Part shown: in pieces, positions 12,991 to 22,286 of the stretch
Position numbering within the stretch: the stretch's first letter is position 1
How the letters are laid out: each line of letters begins with the position of its first letter
Source of the DNA: Massilia sp. H-1
GTDB taxonomy: Bacteria; Pseudomonadota; Gammaproteobacteria; Burkholderiales; Burkholderiaceae_D
Assembly (NCBI GenBank): GCA_024703915.1
Contig: CP087969.1
Span: forward strand, 3,100,001 to 3,164,000
Direction of reading: 5' to 3'
Length of the DNA stretch: 64,000 nucleotides
The notes under the pieces: generated by a model
Databases searched by the model: none
Seen by the model: the letters and a program-made list of their open reading frames with translations, nothing else
What the model was told of the DNA's origin: nothing
Made by a program: the position numbers and the translations under genes

Positions 12991-13020
12991 CCATCGCCCC
13001 GCCGTCGCGAGGGCGACGTG
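12991..13020. repeat. REP-like half copy B
   Basis: CCATCGCCCCGCCGTCGCG followed by AGGGCGACGTG shares the CGCCCTCGCG / AGGGCGACGT arms of copies A, C and D but lacks the second half. It directly abuts the yidC terminator. Confidence 0.5.
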
Positions 13021-13062
13021 GAAAGCAAAAGCCCGTGCCTCGCACGGGCTTTTTGCTTTCCA
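13020..13062 (+). terminator. Strong rho-independent terminator after yidC
   Basis: A stem of about 19 bp (GGAAAGCAAAAGCCCGTGC and its complement, loop CTC) contains an internal T run (GGGCTTTTT). It lies between yidC and mnmE. Confidence 0.85.
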
Positions 13063-13086
13063 CGTCGAATAACTTACAATCCTTCC

Positions 13087-14466
13087 ATGAAACTCGACTC
13101 TTCCCCCATCGCCGCCATCGCCACCGCACCGGGCCGGGGCGGCATCGGGGTTGTCCGCGCATCCGGCAAGTCGCTGGCGCCGCTGATGACCGCGCTGTTC
13201 CCTGACCTCACCCTGTCGCCGCGCCGCGCGACCTACCTGCCGTTCCGCAACGCCGACGGCAGCATCATCGACCAGGGCATCGCGCTGTACTTCAAGGGGC
13301 CGCATTCCTACACCGGCGAAGACGTGCTCGAGCTGCAGGGCCACGGCGGCCCGGTCGTGCTGCAAATGCTGCTCACGCGTGTGCTCGAAGCGGGCGCCGA
13401 GAGCGGCGTGCGCCTGGCCGAACCGGGCGAATTCACGCGCCGCGCCTATCTGAACGACAAGCTCGACCTGGCCCAGGCCGAAGCCGTCGCCGACCTGATC
13501 GACGCCTCCACCGAAGCGGCCGCCAAGTCGGCCACGCAATCGCTGTCGGGCGCGTTTTCCAAGACGGTCAACAAGCTGGTCGAGCAAACCATCGGCCTGC
13601 GCATGCTGGTCGAAGCCACGCTTGATTTCCCGGAAGAAGAAATCGACTTCCTCGAAAAATCCGACGCGCGGCCAGCTGGCCGTGATTGTCGATTCGCTCG
13701 AAGCCGTGTTCCAGCAGGCATCGCAAGGCGCTGCTGCGCGAAGGCTTGAACGTGGTGCTGGTCGGTCAGCCCAACGTGGGCAAGTCCTCGCTGCTGAACG
13801 CGCTGGCTAGGCGCGGACGTGGCGATCGTCACGCCGATCATGAGCACCACCCGTGACAAGGTCAGCGAAACGATTCAAATTGAAGGAATTCCGCTCAATA
13901 TCATCGATACCATGCTAAGCATCCGCACGATTGACGACGCGGTCGACGTGGTCGAGCGCATCGGTATCGAACGCACCTGGGGCGAAGTGGCCAAGGCCGA
14001 CGTGATCATGCATTTGCTCGACGCGGCGCATGGCCCGTCCAAGGCGGACGACCACATCATCGAAGCCTTCCCGCAGGGCATCCCGGTGATCCGCATCTGG
14101 AACAAGATCGACTTGTCCGGCCACAAGCCGTCGGTGACGGAAGCGCCGGATGCGACCCACGTGTATCTGTCGGCGCACGAGCATATCGGCATCGACCTGC
14201 TGCGCGCGGAATTGTTGCGCATTGCGGGCTGGCAGCAGACCGGCGAATCGCTGTTCCTGGCGCGCGAACGGCACCTGATCGCGCTGCGCTCGGCACGCAA
14301 GCATTTGCAGATGGCCGAGGCGCACGCCGCGCAAACCGACCAGTCGCTCGACTTGTTTGCCGAAGAGTTGCGGCTGGCGCAGGCGCAGTTGTCGAGTATT
14401 ACCGGCGAGTTCTCGTCGGACGATTTGCTGGGGGTGATCTTCAGCCGCTTCTGTATCGGCAAGTAG
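13087..14466 (+). CDS. mnmE: tRNA modification GTPase MnmE (TrmE), scarred at its G motifs
   Basis: MnmE, with MnmG, forms the cmnm5 modification at wobble uridine. It starts [20 protein letters not shown] and shows [15 protein letters not shown] in the THF-binding domain. The G domain has [17 protein letters not shown] (G1) and NKIDLSG (G4), and the C-terminus FSRFCIGK carries the essential Cys. The G2 motif reads TPIMSTTRD instead of TPIAGTTRD (13840-13845), and G3 reads DTMLSIR instead of DTAGIR (13912-13920). At 13806-13812 LAGADVAIV is broken by GCTAGGC. All three become canonical when GCCGGC is restored. Two small deletions lie near 13670 and 13730. Confidence 0.95.
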
Positions 14467-14493
14467 CGCACGGCATGGCGCGCTTCATGCTGG

Positions 14494-14524
14494 ATCGGGA
14501 GATCCTCTGTCCTCCCGATTTTTC
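14494..14524 (+). terminator. Terminator after mnmE
   Basis: ATCGGGAG / CTCCCGAT form an 8-bp stem with a 10-base loop followed by TTTTT. It lies 28 bases beyond the mnmE stop. Confidence 0.8.
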
Positions 14525-14994
14525 CGCAAGGTCATGCATACTCGTTAAGTATCGCTTGCCCTTGCTGTCACACTGCTATGTCTTGTGTCACGACTCCCAG
14601 ACAATGCTTGGCATGACGCCGCGTGCCGAATTGATCGCTTTCTTTATCCAGCAAGCGGAGGTTCTCGCTTTGGAGGCTGTTGGCGATGACCAGGCATACG
14701 TTGCCATTCATAGCGGATCCAAGCGATCCGGAAACGATCGAACCTTCACATGCACGTCTTTGTCGTGCAGCACCGCTGGCAAAAAGCCTGGGTGTATTTG
14801 ATCCAGGGAGCGAAGAACCTGTCGCTCGCAGTTTCGAATGCCGTGAGCATGGCGGCCAGTCGCGTATTAGGCAAAGGCTTGGCGCCCAAAGTAACAGTTT
14901 TTTCCTGCCACCTATCCCGTTCCACCGATCCGGACATTCTGATAAAGTCGACAACCTGAGTACGCGTTGTCCAATCCAGATCCGGGGAGTGATC
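14525..14994. other. Unassigned stretch of about 470 bases
   Basis: Open frames exist on both strands (14680 onward on plus, 14568-14996 on minus), but neither translation shows a family motif, signal peptide or a convincing start site. It could hold a damaged small gene or the promoter region of the following gene. I see nothing else to call. Confidence 0.3.
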
Positions 14995-15398
14995 ATGCTG
15001 AGCGGCGGCTGTTATTGCAGGTGCAATCCGGTACCAGGCGCAGGGCCCGGCATCCAGCCAGACCATCTGCCATTGCCTCATGTGCTTAGGCGTACCACCG
15101 GCGCACCCTGCGTGGCCTGGGTCACGGTCGCGCGCGGCCAGTTTCAGCTCCTGTCCGGCCAGCCGACGCAGTTCCGTTCCAGCAATCACGCCACCCGCAG
15201 CTTTTGCCCCGTCTGTGGCACGCAACTCACCTTCGCCGACGATGGCTTGCCCGGCGAAATCGACATCACTATCTGCAGCCTGGACGATCCCGGCCTGGCG
15301 CCACCCAGGCGTCACATCCATACCCAAAGCCAGGTTCCCTGGCTCCAATTTTCTGACGGACTCCCGGTTTTCTCCGGCAGCAGTGCTTAAGCACCTGA
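14995..15398 (+). CDS. GFA/CENP-V family zinc-binding protein (frame breaks)
   Basis: After removing an extra A near 15019, the start reads MLSGGCYCGAIRYQ. Restoring GCCGGC at 15084-15091 gives CHCLMCRRTTGAPCVAWVTV. The rest, HATRSFCPVCGTQLTFADD and GEIDITICSLDDP, fits the glutathione-dependent formaldehyde-activating (GFA) fold with its CxC, CxxC and FCxxCG zinc ligands. A second scar at 15384-15391 produces a premature stop; GCCGGC moves it to 15396-15398 (GSSAGT end). The substrate is unknown. Many GFA members are not linked to formaldehyde. Confidence 0.85.
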
Positions 15399-15489
15399 AA
15401 AATAATTCAAAAATATTTTCAACAGCCTGTCGATTTCCCGTTTCCTCGTACGTCGTCGTTATAGCAACGCAAAAAACAAGGAGAACACC

Positions 15490-15954
15490 ATGCTGGAAAC
15501 GCCGCATATTGCCCGAGCAGAACCATGCCAGGCGGCCGTCATTCATGTCACCGTTCCGCGCTCGCAGATCCAGCAGGTCATGGGCCCGGCGATCAATGAA
15601 GTCATCGCCGCCGTGAGTGCGCAAGGCATCGGGCCCCTGGGTCCCGTGTTCGCGCACCACCTCACGCTGTCGGCCGAGACCTTCGACTTCGAGGTCGGCG
15701 TGCCGGTGTCAGGCCCGGTCACGCCCAGCGGGCGCGTCAAGGCCGGACAGTTGCAGGGAGGCCGTGTCGCACGGACTGTTTTTCAAGGTAACTACGATCA
15801 GCTCCACGCCGCATGGGGCCAGTTCGGGGAGTGGATTCGCGCGCAGCAGGTGCGAACCGCTCCCGATTTGTGGGAAGTGTATGCCAAGGGGCCCGAGTCC
15901 GATCCGAATCCGGCCTCCTGGCGTACTGAATTGAACCAACCATTGCTCGACTAA
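15490..15954 (+). CDS. GyrI-like small-molecule-binding domain protein
   Basis: A 154-residue intact frame with a purine-rich upstream stretch (AAGGAGAAC) before ATG. GNYDQLHAAWGQFGEWI, APDLWEVYAKGPESDPNPASW and TELNQPL are typical of the GyrI-like/AraC effector-binding domain (SOUL/GyrI fold) that binds hydrophobic small molecules. No DNA-binding domain is present, so it is a stand-alone ligand-binding module. It opens the VOC-DGPF-ECF cluster. Confidence 0.85.
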   Translation: MLETPHIARAEPCQAAVIHVTVPRSQIQQVMGPAINEVIAAVSAQGIGPLGPVFAHHLTLSAETFDFEVGVPVSGPVTPSGRVKAGQLQGGRVARTVFQGNYDQLHAAWGQFGEWIRAQQVRTAPDLWEVYAKGPESDPNPASWRTELNQPLLD

Positions 15955-15970
15955 CCAAAGGAGATTCATC

Positions 15971-16468
15971 ATGACCGCAGCAGTTAAACCAATTCCGTCC
16001 GACATGCACACGATCACCCCGCACCTGGTGTGCGCCAACGCGCTCGAGGCGATCGAGTTCTACAAGCGCGCCTTCGGCGCCACCGACGCCATGACCATGC
16101 TCACGCCAGACGGCAAACTGATGCACGGCCAGATCCGCATCGGCGACTCGGCCGTCATGCTGATGGAAGAAAACCATGCGTGGGGTTGCTTCAGCCCCAA
16201 AAGTTTGCTTAAGCCACCCCGGTCACGATCCACATGTATGTGACCGACGTTGACGCCATGTACGCCCGTGCCATCAAGGAAGGCGCGACCGTCAAGATGG
16301 AGCTAAGCCGACATGTTCTGGGGCGACCGCTACGGCGTGCTGACGGACCCGTATGGCCACAGCTGGTCGATCGCTACCCACAAGCAAGACCTGACGCCGG
16401 AACAGATGGCCGAAGGCATGAAGGCCATGTGCGCTGGAAACGCCGAAACAGTAAGGGGAACACAATGA
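15971..16468 (+). CDS. VOC (glyoxalase/bleomycin-resistance fold) family protein with two scars
   Basis: Starts MTAAVKPIPSDMHTITPHLV with AGGAGA upstream, then EAIEFYKRAFGA and MLMEEN. Scars at 16208-16215 and 16302-16308 break the frame. GCCGGC at both restores SLPATPVTIHMYVTDVDAMY and MEPADMFWGDRYGVLTDPYGHSWSIATHK, the classic VOC C-terminal motif. The corrected stop overlaps the next start (ATGA at 16465-16468), so the two are coupled. The family covers glyoxalases, dioxygenases and antibiotic-binding proteins; the exact role is unknown. Confidence 0.87.
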
Positions 16469-16896
16469 AATTCATGATCATCGTTAAGGCCACGGCGGAA
16501 TCGGAAGCCTAAGCAAGATGCCGAGCGAAAAGTTGCTCACCGAAATGGGCAAGTACAACGAGGAACTCGTGCGCAGCCAACGTCATGCTGGCTAGAAGCG
16601 AAGGCCTGCATCCCACCTCGACAGGCGCCCGCGTGCGTTTCAGCGGTGACAAGCGCACGGTGATCGACGGTCCCTTCACGGAAACCAAGGAGCAGATTGC
16701 GGGCTTTTGGCTGTTTCAGGTAAAGTCGAAGGAGGAAGCGATCGAGTGGGTCAAGCGCTGCCCCAACCCGATGGAAGGCGACTCGGAGATCGAGATTCGC
16801 CAGGTGTTCGAGGCCGAAGATTTCGGCGCCGAGTTCACGCCGGAATTGCGCGAGCAGGAAGAAAAGCTGCGCGCCATGGTCGCTGAGAAACAATAA
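16465..16896 (+). CDS. DGPF/YCII-domain protein with two scars
   Basis: Starts MKFMIIVKATAESEA; a GCCTAAGC scar at 16507-16514 breaks the frame and GCCGGC gives ESEAGKMPSEKLLTEMGKYN. A second break (an extra base near 16576) and a GCTAGAAGC scar (16591-16599; restores NVMLAGEGLHPTS) follow. The remainder, DKRTVIDGPFTETKEQIAGFW and VKRCPNPM, carries the DGPF signature. Such proteins are encoded beside ECF42-type sigma factors, as here. The function is unknown. Confidence 0.88.
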
Positions 16897-16909
16897 CAGG
16901 ATCGGGGGA

Positions 16910-17257
16910 ATGATGCTCAAGGGAAGCTGCCACTGCGGCAAGATCGCCTTCGAAGTGCAAGGCGAGCCGAAGGAAGGGACGGCGTGCAACTGCTCCATCT
17001 GCCAGCGCAAGGGGGCCCTGATGTGGTTCGTGCCGCGCGAAACGCTCACGCTGCTGACGCCGCCAGGCGACATGGCGACCTACACCTTCAACAAGCATGT
17101 GATCGAGCATCATTTCTGCCCTACCTGCGGCATACATCCTTTCGGTGAGGGAACCGATCCGAAAGGAAACAAGACGGCTGCCGTGAATATCAATTGTCTT
17201 GAAGACTTTGATATCGGCAGCGTCAAAGTGCAGCATTACGATGGGCGCAAAGCCTGA
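16910..17257 (+). CDS. GFA/CENP-V family zinc-binding protein, intact
   Basis: A complete 115-residue frame beginning MMLKGSCHCGKIAFEVQG. Zinc ligand motifs are SCHCG, CNCSICQRKG and FCPTCGIHPFGEG. It lies 14 bases after the DGPF gene in the same orientation and is the second GFA protein within 2 kb. Enzymatic role not assignable from sequence. Confidence 0.88.
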   Translation: MMLKGSCHCGKIAFEVQGEPKEGTACNCSICQRKGALMWFVPRETLTLLTPPGDMATYTFNKHVIEHHFCPTCGIHPFGEGTDPKGNKTAAVNINCLEDFDIGSVKVQHYDGRKA

Positions 17258-17260
17258 GGC

Positions 17261-17358
17261 CATCGCCCTCGCGAAGGCGGGGGCCCATACCGCATTGCCG
17301 AATTCGGGGACGTGCTATGGGGGGCTCGCATGCGAGCCCGCCTTCACGAGGGCGACGT
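17261..17358. repeat. REP-like palindromic repeat, copy C
   Basis: Arms CATCGCCCTCGCGAAGGCGG and GCCCGCCTTCACGAGGGCGA surround an inner segment with GGGCCCATA and AATTCGGGGACGTGCTATG. It shares the inner GTGCTATxGG and AATTCGG elements with copy D at 24370-24453. Confidence 0.75.
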
Positions 17359-17380
17359 AGGAAACTTTTCCGGAGCACCT

Positions 17381-18170
17381 ATGCAATACATGATTCTGCG
17401 GCGCGCCGACCGCCGTTCCGAAGCGGGGCGCCTGCCACCCAGGGAAGACAGCCTGCTGTTCGCCAGCCTGCAGCCGAGCGCGAATGCGGTGCGGTTGCGC
17501 TTGCAGGAAGGCGAAGCGACGGTCACCGAAGGGCCGTTCCCCGACCCGGCGGAAATGATCATCGCTTTGCCATCGTCGACGTTGCGGACAAAGCGGCGGC
17601 CGTCGAGTGGCTGCGCGCCTGGCCGGTGGAGGCCGGTGAAGTCGAACTCGAGATCCGCGAAAGCGGCTGCCCCGGCGGCTGCGCGCAAGTCATCGCGGCC
17701 GATGTGCCAGGGACTGAAAAGCACAGGCGCTTCGCGGTGCTGCTGCGCTCGAGCGATGACCTCGAAAACGAAACGCCAGTTCCGCAAGCCAGGCTCGACG
17801 CGCTCGATGCGCACAACGCGGCCGAGGCCAAGGCCGGTGTCCTGCTCATCGGCGACGGCCTGCGCAGCAGCGCGCGGCGCCCGCGTCAAGGTCGCCAGGA
17901 ACAGTTTCTCCGTGGTCGATGGCCCGTTCACCGAGATCAAGGAAATGATCGTCGGCTTCTGGCTGATCCGCGTGCCCGCCATGGCCGATGCGCTCGCCTG
18001 GGCCAAACGCAATCCCTATCCGGTCGGTCCGAATGTCGATGTCGAAATCCGCGAGGTGTTCGACAGCGCCGCCACGACTCGGCCTGTTCACGCCCGACCA
18101 GCAAGCCGCCGAGCAGCGCATCCGTGCCGAACAGCTCGAAGCGGGCATGCGCGCCCACTTCACCGCCTAG
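17381..18170 (+). CDS. Double DGPF/YCII-domain protein (frame breaks)
   Basis: Joined frames give a protein of about 260 residues. An N-terminal YCII-like repeat (MQYMILRRADRRSEAG; VTEGPFPDPAEMIIGF) precedes a second repeat with VVDGPFTEIKEMIVGFWLI and AKRNPYPVGPNVDVEIREVFD. Single-base errors near 17567, 17880 and 18078 split it into three frames. It ends four bases before the sigma factor start. Tandem fusion of two YCII units is notable, but the function is unknown. Confidence 0.8.
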
Positions 18171-18173
18171 CGC

Positions 18174-19511
18174 ATGAGCGGCGACGCGGGCCGGGTGGCG
18201 GAAGCGGTCTGGCGCATGGAAGGCGCGCGCATTATCGGCGCGCTGGCCCGCATGCTGCGCGACGTCGGCCTGGCCGAAGAACTGGCGCAGGACGCCATGG
18301 TCGGCGCGCTCGAGCGCTGGCCCGAGTCCGGCATCCCCGACAATCCCGCCGCCTGGCTGATGGCGGTCGCCAAGAACCGCGCGCTCGACCATCTGCGCCA
18401 CCAGAAGCTCGCATCCGCCAAGGCGGCCGAGCTGACCTATGAAATTGAAACGCAGCTGCAGGACGCCGCGCCCGACCTCGATGCCACGCTCGACGACGAT
18501 ATCGGCGACGACGTGCTGCGCCTGATGTTCGTGGCCTGCCATCCGGTGCTGTCGATGGAGGCGCGCGCCGCGCTCACGCTGCGCCTGCTTGGCGGCCTGA
18601 CCACCGATGAAATCGCGCGCCTTCCTGGTGTCGGAACCGACGATTGCGCAGCGCATCGTGCGCGCCAAACGCACGCTGGCCGAAGCGAAGGTGCCGTTCG
18701 ATGTGCCGCAAGCCGATCAGCTGGTGCCGCGCCTGGCCTCGGTGCTGCAGGTAATCTATCTGATCTTCAACGAGGGCTATTCGGCCAGCACCGGCAGCGA
18801 CTGGCTGCGTCCCAAGCTGTGCGAGGAAGCGTTGCGGCTGGGCCGTATCCTGGCAGAACTGGCGCCGACGGAGCCGGAGGTGCATGGCCTGGTCGCGCTG
18901 ATGGAAATCCAGTCCTCGCGCGCCCGTGCGCGGGTCGGCCCGGGCGGCGTTCCCGTGTTGCTGATGGACCAGGACCGCAGCCGCTGGGACCAGCTCCTGA
19001 TCCGGCGCGGCCTGGCGGCACTCGAGCGCGCAGCGCAGCTGGGGCAGGGCTACGGACCCTACGCGCTGCAGGCCGCCATTGCCGCCTGCCATGCACGCGC
19101 GCACGCCCGAGCAAACCGACTGGCAGCGCATTTCCGCGCTGTACGATGCGCTGGCCCAGCTGGCGCCCTCGCCCATCGTCGAACTCAACCGCGCCGTGGT
19201 GCTGTCCATGGCCTACGGTCCGGCGGCCGGACTGGAACTGGTGGACCGCCTCGCATCGGAACCGGCACTGCGGCATTACCACTTGCTGCCCAGCGTACGC
19301 GGCGACTTGCTGGCCAAGCTCGACCGGCACGACGAAGCGCGTCGAATTCGAGCGCGCGGCCGCACTGACCAACAACTTGCGCGAACGGGAGCTGCTCCTG
19401 GCCCGGGCGCGCGGCGCGCTGAGCGAGCGCCATCGGATGGGATGTGCTACGCTTTTCCCATGTTCACCTCTTTCCGACTCCTGCTGCTGGCGCTGGCCTG
19501 CACGCTCCTGA
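18174..19511 (+). CDS. ECF42-like RNA polymerase sigma factor with C-terminal helical-repeat extension
   Basis: Sigma region 2 is visible as VWRMEGARIIGALARMLRDV, LAEELAQDAMVGALERWP and NPAAWLMAVAKNRALDHLR. Region 4 is TLRLLGGLTTDEIARAFLVS followed by PTIAQRIVRAKRTLAEA. The long C-terminal part (VIYLIFNEGYSAS, LCEEALRLGRILAELAP, ALQAAIAACHA, YDALAQLAPSPIVELNRAV) is the TPR-like extension typical of the ECF42 type, which regulates adjacent DGPF genes without an anti-sigma factor. Frame breaks lie near 18630, 19095 and 19345. The exact 3' end is uncertain; the printed frame overlaps the next gene by 52 bases. Confidence 0.88.
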   Translation: MSGDAGRVAEAVWRMEGARIIGALARMLRDVGLAEELAQDAMVGALERWPESGIPDNPAAWLMAVAKNRALDHLRHQKLASAKAAELTYEIETQLQDAAPDLDATLDDDIGDDVLRLMFVACHPVLSMEARAALTLRLLGGLTTDEIARLPGVGTDDCAAHRARQTHAGRSEGAVRCAASRSAGAAPGLGAAGNLSDLQRGLFGQHRQRLAASQAVRGSVAAGPYPGRTGADGAGGAWPGRADGNPVLARPCAGRPGRRSRVADGPGPQPLGPAPDPARPGGTRARSAAGAGLRTLRAAGRHCRLPCTRARPSKPTGSAFPRCTMRWPSWRPRPSSNSTAPWCCPWPTVRRPDWNWWTASHRNRHCGITTCCPAYAATCWPSSTGTTKRVEFERAAALTNNLRERELLLARARGALSERHRMGCATLFPCSPLSDSCCWRWPARS

Positions 19512-20005
19512 CTTCCTGCGCCAGCCTGGTCGGCCCACGCGACCTCGAACTGCCGCTGGCCAAACTGCAAACCGGCCTCGAACGCCGCTTCCCGGTCAGC
19601 AACCGCATGATGGACGTGTTCGACATCGAACTCGCCCATCCGCAGCTGGCCATGCAGGCTGACAGCGGCCGCGTCGCGCTGTCGCTCGATACCAGCGTCG
19701 GGGTCAGCTTCCTGCGCCGTGTGCGGCGCGGCAATCTGTCCATGTCCGGCAGGCTGTACATCGACCCCGCGCGCAGCGCCGTGATGATGGCCGAGCCGCG
19801 CGTTGAAGGCTTCATGCTCGATGGTGTGGACGAGTCGCGCCAGACCCAGCTGACCGGTGTGGCCAATTTGGTGATGCAGAGGTTCGTGGTCGATACACCG
19901 CTGTATCATTTCCGCCCAGAAGATTTGCGTTATGGCGGGGTGCAATTCGTGCCAACCCGCATCGCCATCACGCCGCGCGGCCTGCTGGTGTCGGTGGAGC
20001 GATGA
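19460..20005 (+). CDS. DUF1439-like lipoprotein
   Basis: Intact 181-residue frame. The signal peptide FRLLLLALACTLLTSCAS has a lipobox LTSC, so it is predicted to be lipidated. The mature part LELPLAKLQTGLERRFP, DVFDIELAHPQLAMQ and RLYIDPARSAVMMAEPRVEG resembles the DUF1439 (YceB-type) lipid-binding lipoproteins. It follows the sigma factor in the same direction, but a functional link is not shown. Bases 20006-20296 beyond it hold no gene I can support. Confidence 0.8.
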   Translation: MFTSFRLLLLALACTLLTSCASLVGPRDLELPLAKLQTGLERRFPVSNRMMDVFDIELAHPQLAMQADSGRVALSLDTSVGVSFLRRVRRGNLSMSGRLYIDPARSAVMMAEPRVEGFMLDGVDESRQTQLTGVANLVMQRFVVDTPLYHFRPEDLRYGGVQFVPTRIAITPRGLLVSVER

Positions 20006-20296
20006 GATAGCAAATCTCAATCCTGCTATGATTTATCGCCATGGAATCTATTGGCGCTGCCACTTTATTCGGTAGTATGATGGTTTCCAAGGGGCAATAA
20101 CTGTCCAGATTTACAGCATTGCGGCATCGCCACTTTGCGTGCAAACTTGGAAGTTCGTGCTCGCTGCGACGCGCCTTGCGTTTTGTCATACGCCTGATAT
20201 TCCACTATCGTAATCTTGCTGTAAGTCTTTGATGTGCTGCCATGTTTTTTGGGGGGTGAATCTTGGGAACCACACAGGAAAGTTTGCTGGATAAGG

Positions 20297-20489
20297 ATGC
20301 CGCGTCGGAGCCTCCCCCGTTGCTGTGCCTGCCAGCACGCGCCCGCGCCATAGTTTGCAGCCCAAAGGTTCATGCTGGTATTGCGACAAGCCGGTCGACA
20401 ATGTGCGTCGATTCTGCGGCAAGGAATGTGCGGATGCCTTCGATGAAGAGGCGGAATTCAACGCCGACGCGGCCAATCCGGCGCGCTAG
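20297..20489 (+). CDS. Small zinc-finger-like protein (start and frame uncertain)
   Basis: The C-terminal part reads GSCWYCDKPVDNVRRFCGKE, then CADAFDEEAEFN and NPAR*, giving C-x2-C and F-C-G-x2-C pairs that would bind one zinc. The upstream frame is interrupted, and I could not fix a start; ATG at 20297 is one candidate and needs a frame correction. It converges with the HPt gene, the two stops overlapping at about 20486-20489. Function unknown. Confidence 0.5.
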
Positions 20490-21136
20490 ATCCCGCTGCT
20501 TAAGCCGACGTTTCCCCCAGCACTTCCAGGGCTTCGTCGAAATCGAAATCGTTGATTGCCTCGGCCACGCGCTGCAGGGTGGCTTCTCCCAGAATGACGC
20601 GCAGGCTGGCGCTGGATTCTTCCAGCAAGTCCACCGCCGCGCCGTCGCCGTTGGACAACAATTCCATCAAGCGGTTCAGCAAGGCCGAGTCTTCGAGCAG
20701 GGGCCGGGACGGCACTTGCACCACGACGCCGACAGGCGGACTTCCTTCGAGCAAGACATCGAGCAAGAGCAGTACGCGCTGAAACTCGGGCGTGAGCGAG
20801 GCCAGCAGTTCGCGCTGGTCGCTGGCTTCGGTGCGGATCGCGTTTTCAAGCTGGGATGCGCGCTGTTGCAGGCGGTGCGCGCCGATCATGCATGCATGGG
20901 CGCCCTTGAGCGAGTGCACCAGGCGGTGCGCGGTGCGCTTGTCCTGGTCCGCGATGGCGGTGCAGAATCGGCAAGGTCGCATCCTGATATTCACGGCGGA
21001 AACGGCGCAGCATGCGGGCATACAGATCGCGGTTGCCCATCAGCCGTTCAATGCCGTCGGCCACGTCGATGATGTCGCGCGTGACCGGGTCCGCGCGCAG
21101 TTCAATCAGATCGTTGGAGGTGCTGTCAGTCGTCAT
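20486..21136 (-). CDS. HPt-domain phosphotransfer protein
   Basis: Begins MTTDSTSNDLIELRADPVTR. The phosphoacceptor context is RTAHRLVHSLKGAHACMIG, the HPt motif H-S-L-K-G with His at about residue 74. A C-terminal segment (LLNRLMELLSNGDGAAVDLL; FDFDEALEVLGETSA) is of the kind found in hybrid-kinase HPt proteins. One extra base near 20967 splits the frame. A GCTTAAGC scar at 20498-20505 creates a stop; restoring GCCGGC extends it to SAGSGI* at 20486. The partner kinase is not in this window. Confidence 0.8.
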
Positions 21137-21201
21137 TGGGCGTCCAGGGCATGTTCCTGTCGCCTAACAATAGCAGAAAGCGCGTGAGTGTTGCTCACTA
21201 G

Positions 21202-22137
21202 CTAAGGCTTAGTAGTAAATGACCAGCTTTTAACAACAGGAACGCCCCCCAGCGTGCCGCTGGAAGCTGACGTCGTAAATGGTGCTTGGGGCCAGCACGG
21301 ACAGCGGGATGATCGCGGCGGCCGACTTCGGCGTATGGGCGGCATCGCTTGCCGCGCTGAGCAACTTCACGGACACGGCGCTGCCGCCGCGGGCTGGATG
21401 GTGAAGCTGGTGACGGTCAGGCTCAGGTCGCCGTCCGCATGGACGCTGACCGGGTAGCCGACCTCGTTTTGGTTGGCAACCGGGTCCGGGCTTTCAAAGT
21501 CGCTCATGAAATTGCGCGTCACGCCGGTTTGCGCGTTGACCGGCCAGGTCGACAGATTGCTTAAGCACCGATGCTTAAGCGCCGAGGTCATTGTTCGCTG
21601 CAAAATTGATCGTCAGTATGCTGTAGCCATTGCCGCCCGTTACCGAACCGGCGCCGACTTCCTTGAACTTCGGCTCGTACATCACGAAGCGGTGGTAGAT
21701 GGCGGTGATCAATTCTTCGGTCAGGTAGGCGCCCGAATTGCTGGTGCTGGCGGAAATGACTTCACCAATGAAATAGCTGCTTACCAGGTAATTGACCTGG
21801 GTCAGGCGGTCGGCCAGGGTGACGCCGGTAAAGCCGGGCTTGCCCGCTTCCTGCTCGTGCGTGACCGTGTTCAGCTGTTGATACGAAGAATGACGCTGCG
21901 CGGCCAGATCGATCAGCGCGTTGCGCGGCAGCACGGGCAAGCCGCTCTGCCCACGGCGGAAATTGACCCAGTTCACGGCGTCGGTGGCGATGTTGCCGGT
22001 CGCGGCAGGGGAGCCGGGCTCGACCGGTGTCGGCGGCACGACTGCTTAGAGGAGGAACCGCCACCGCCGCACGCCACCAGTGCCCATGCCGTCACCAGTG
22101 CCGCCAGCGTGGTGTGCAAGCGTCCCATTGTCCTCAT
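21202..22137 (-). CDS. CAP/SCP-domain secreted lipoprotein (scars)
   Basis: The signal peptide MGRLHTTLAALVTAWALVAC-GGGG has a lipobox LVAC and a glycine-rich start. The CAP domain shows AVNWVNFRRGQSGLPVLPRN, DLAAQRHSSYQ, GVTLADRLTQVNY and GEVISAS. Tandem GCTTAAGC scars at 21559-21566 and 21573-21580 break it after NNDLG; GCCGGC at both joins it to NLSTWPVNAQTGVTRNFMSD and an Ig-like tail (GDLSLTVTSFTIQP; STIYDVSFQRHAG; WSFTTKP*). A single-base error lies near 21392 and another scar near 22045. Predicted as a surface or periplasmic protein of unknown target. Confidence 0.82.
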
Positions 22138-22286
22138 CGCATTCTCCGCAAAAAATCTTATGGGACAGATTTTAGGCGAAATCCGGTTTTGGCGACATTT
22201 CTTTGATCGGCAGGGAAGCGACAGGCCTGTGACGAGGCTGTAAAATACCTTTCCGATCATCTTTCCCTTCGGGACTGCGACTTCAT

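Noticed and set aside
11854-13587. 577-residue antisense frame across yidC and mnmE
   Set aside because: Shadow of high-GC coding sequence; its translation is low-complexity His/Arg/Asp/Gly-rich and the opposite strand carries clear genes.
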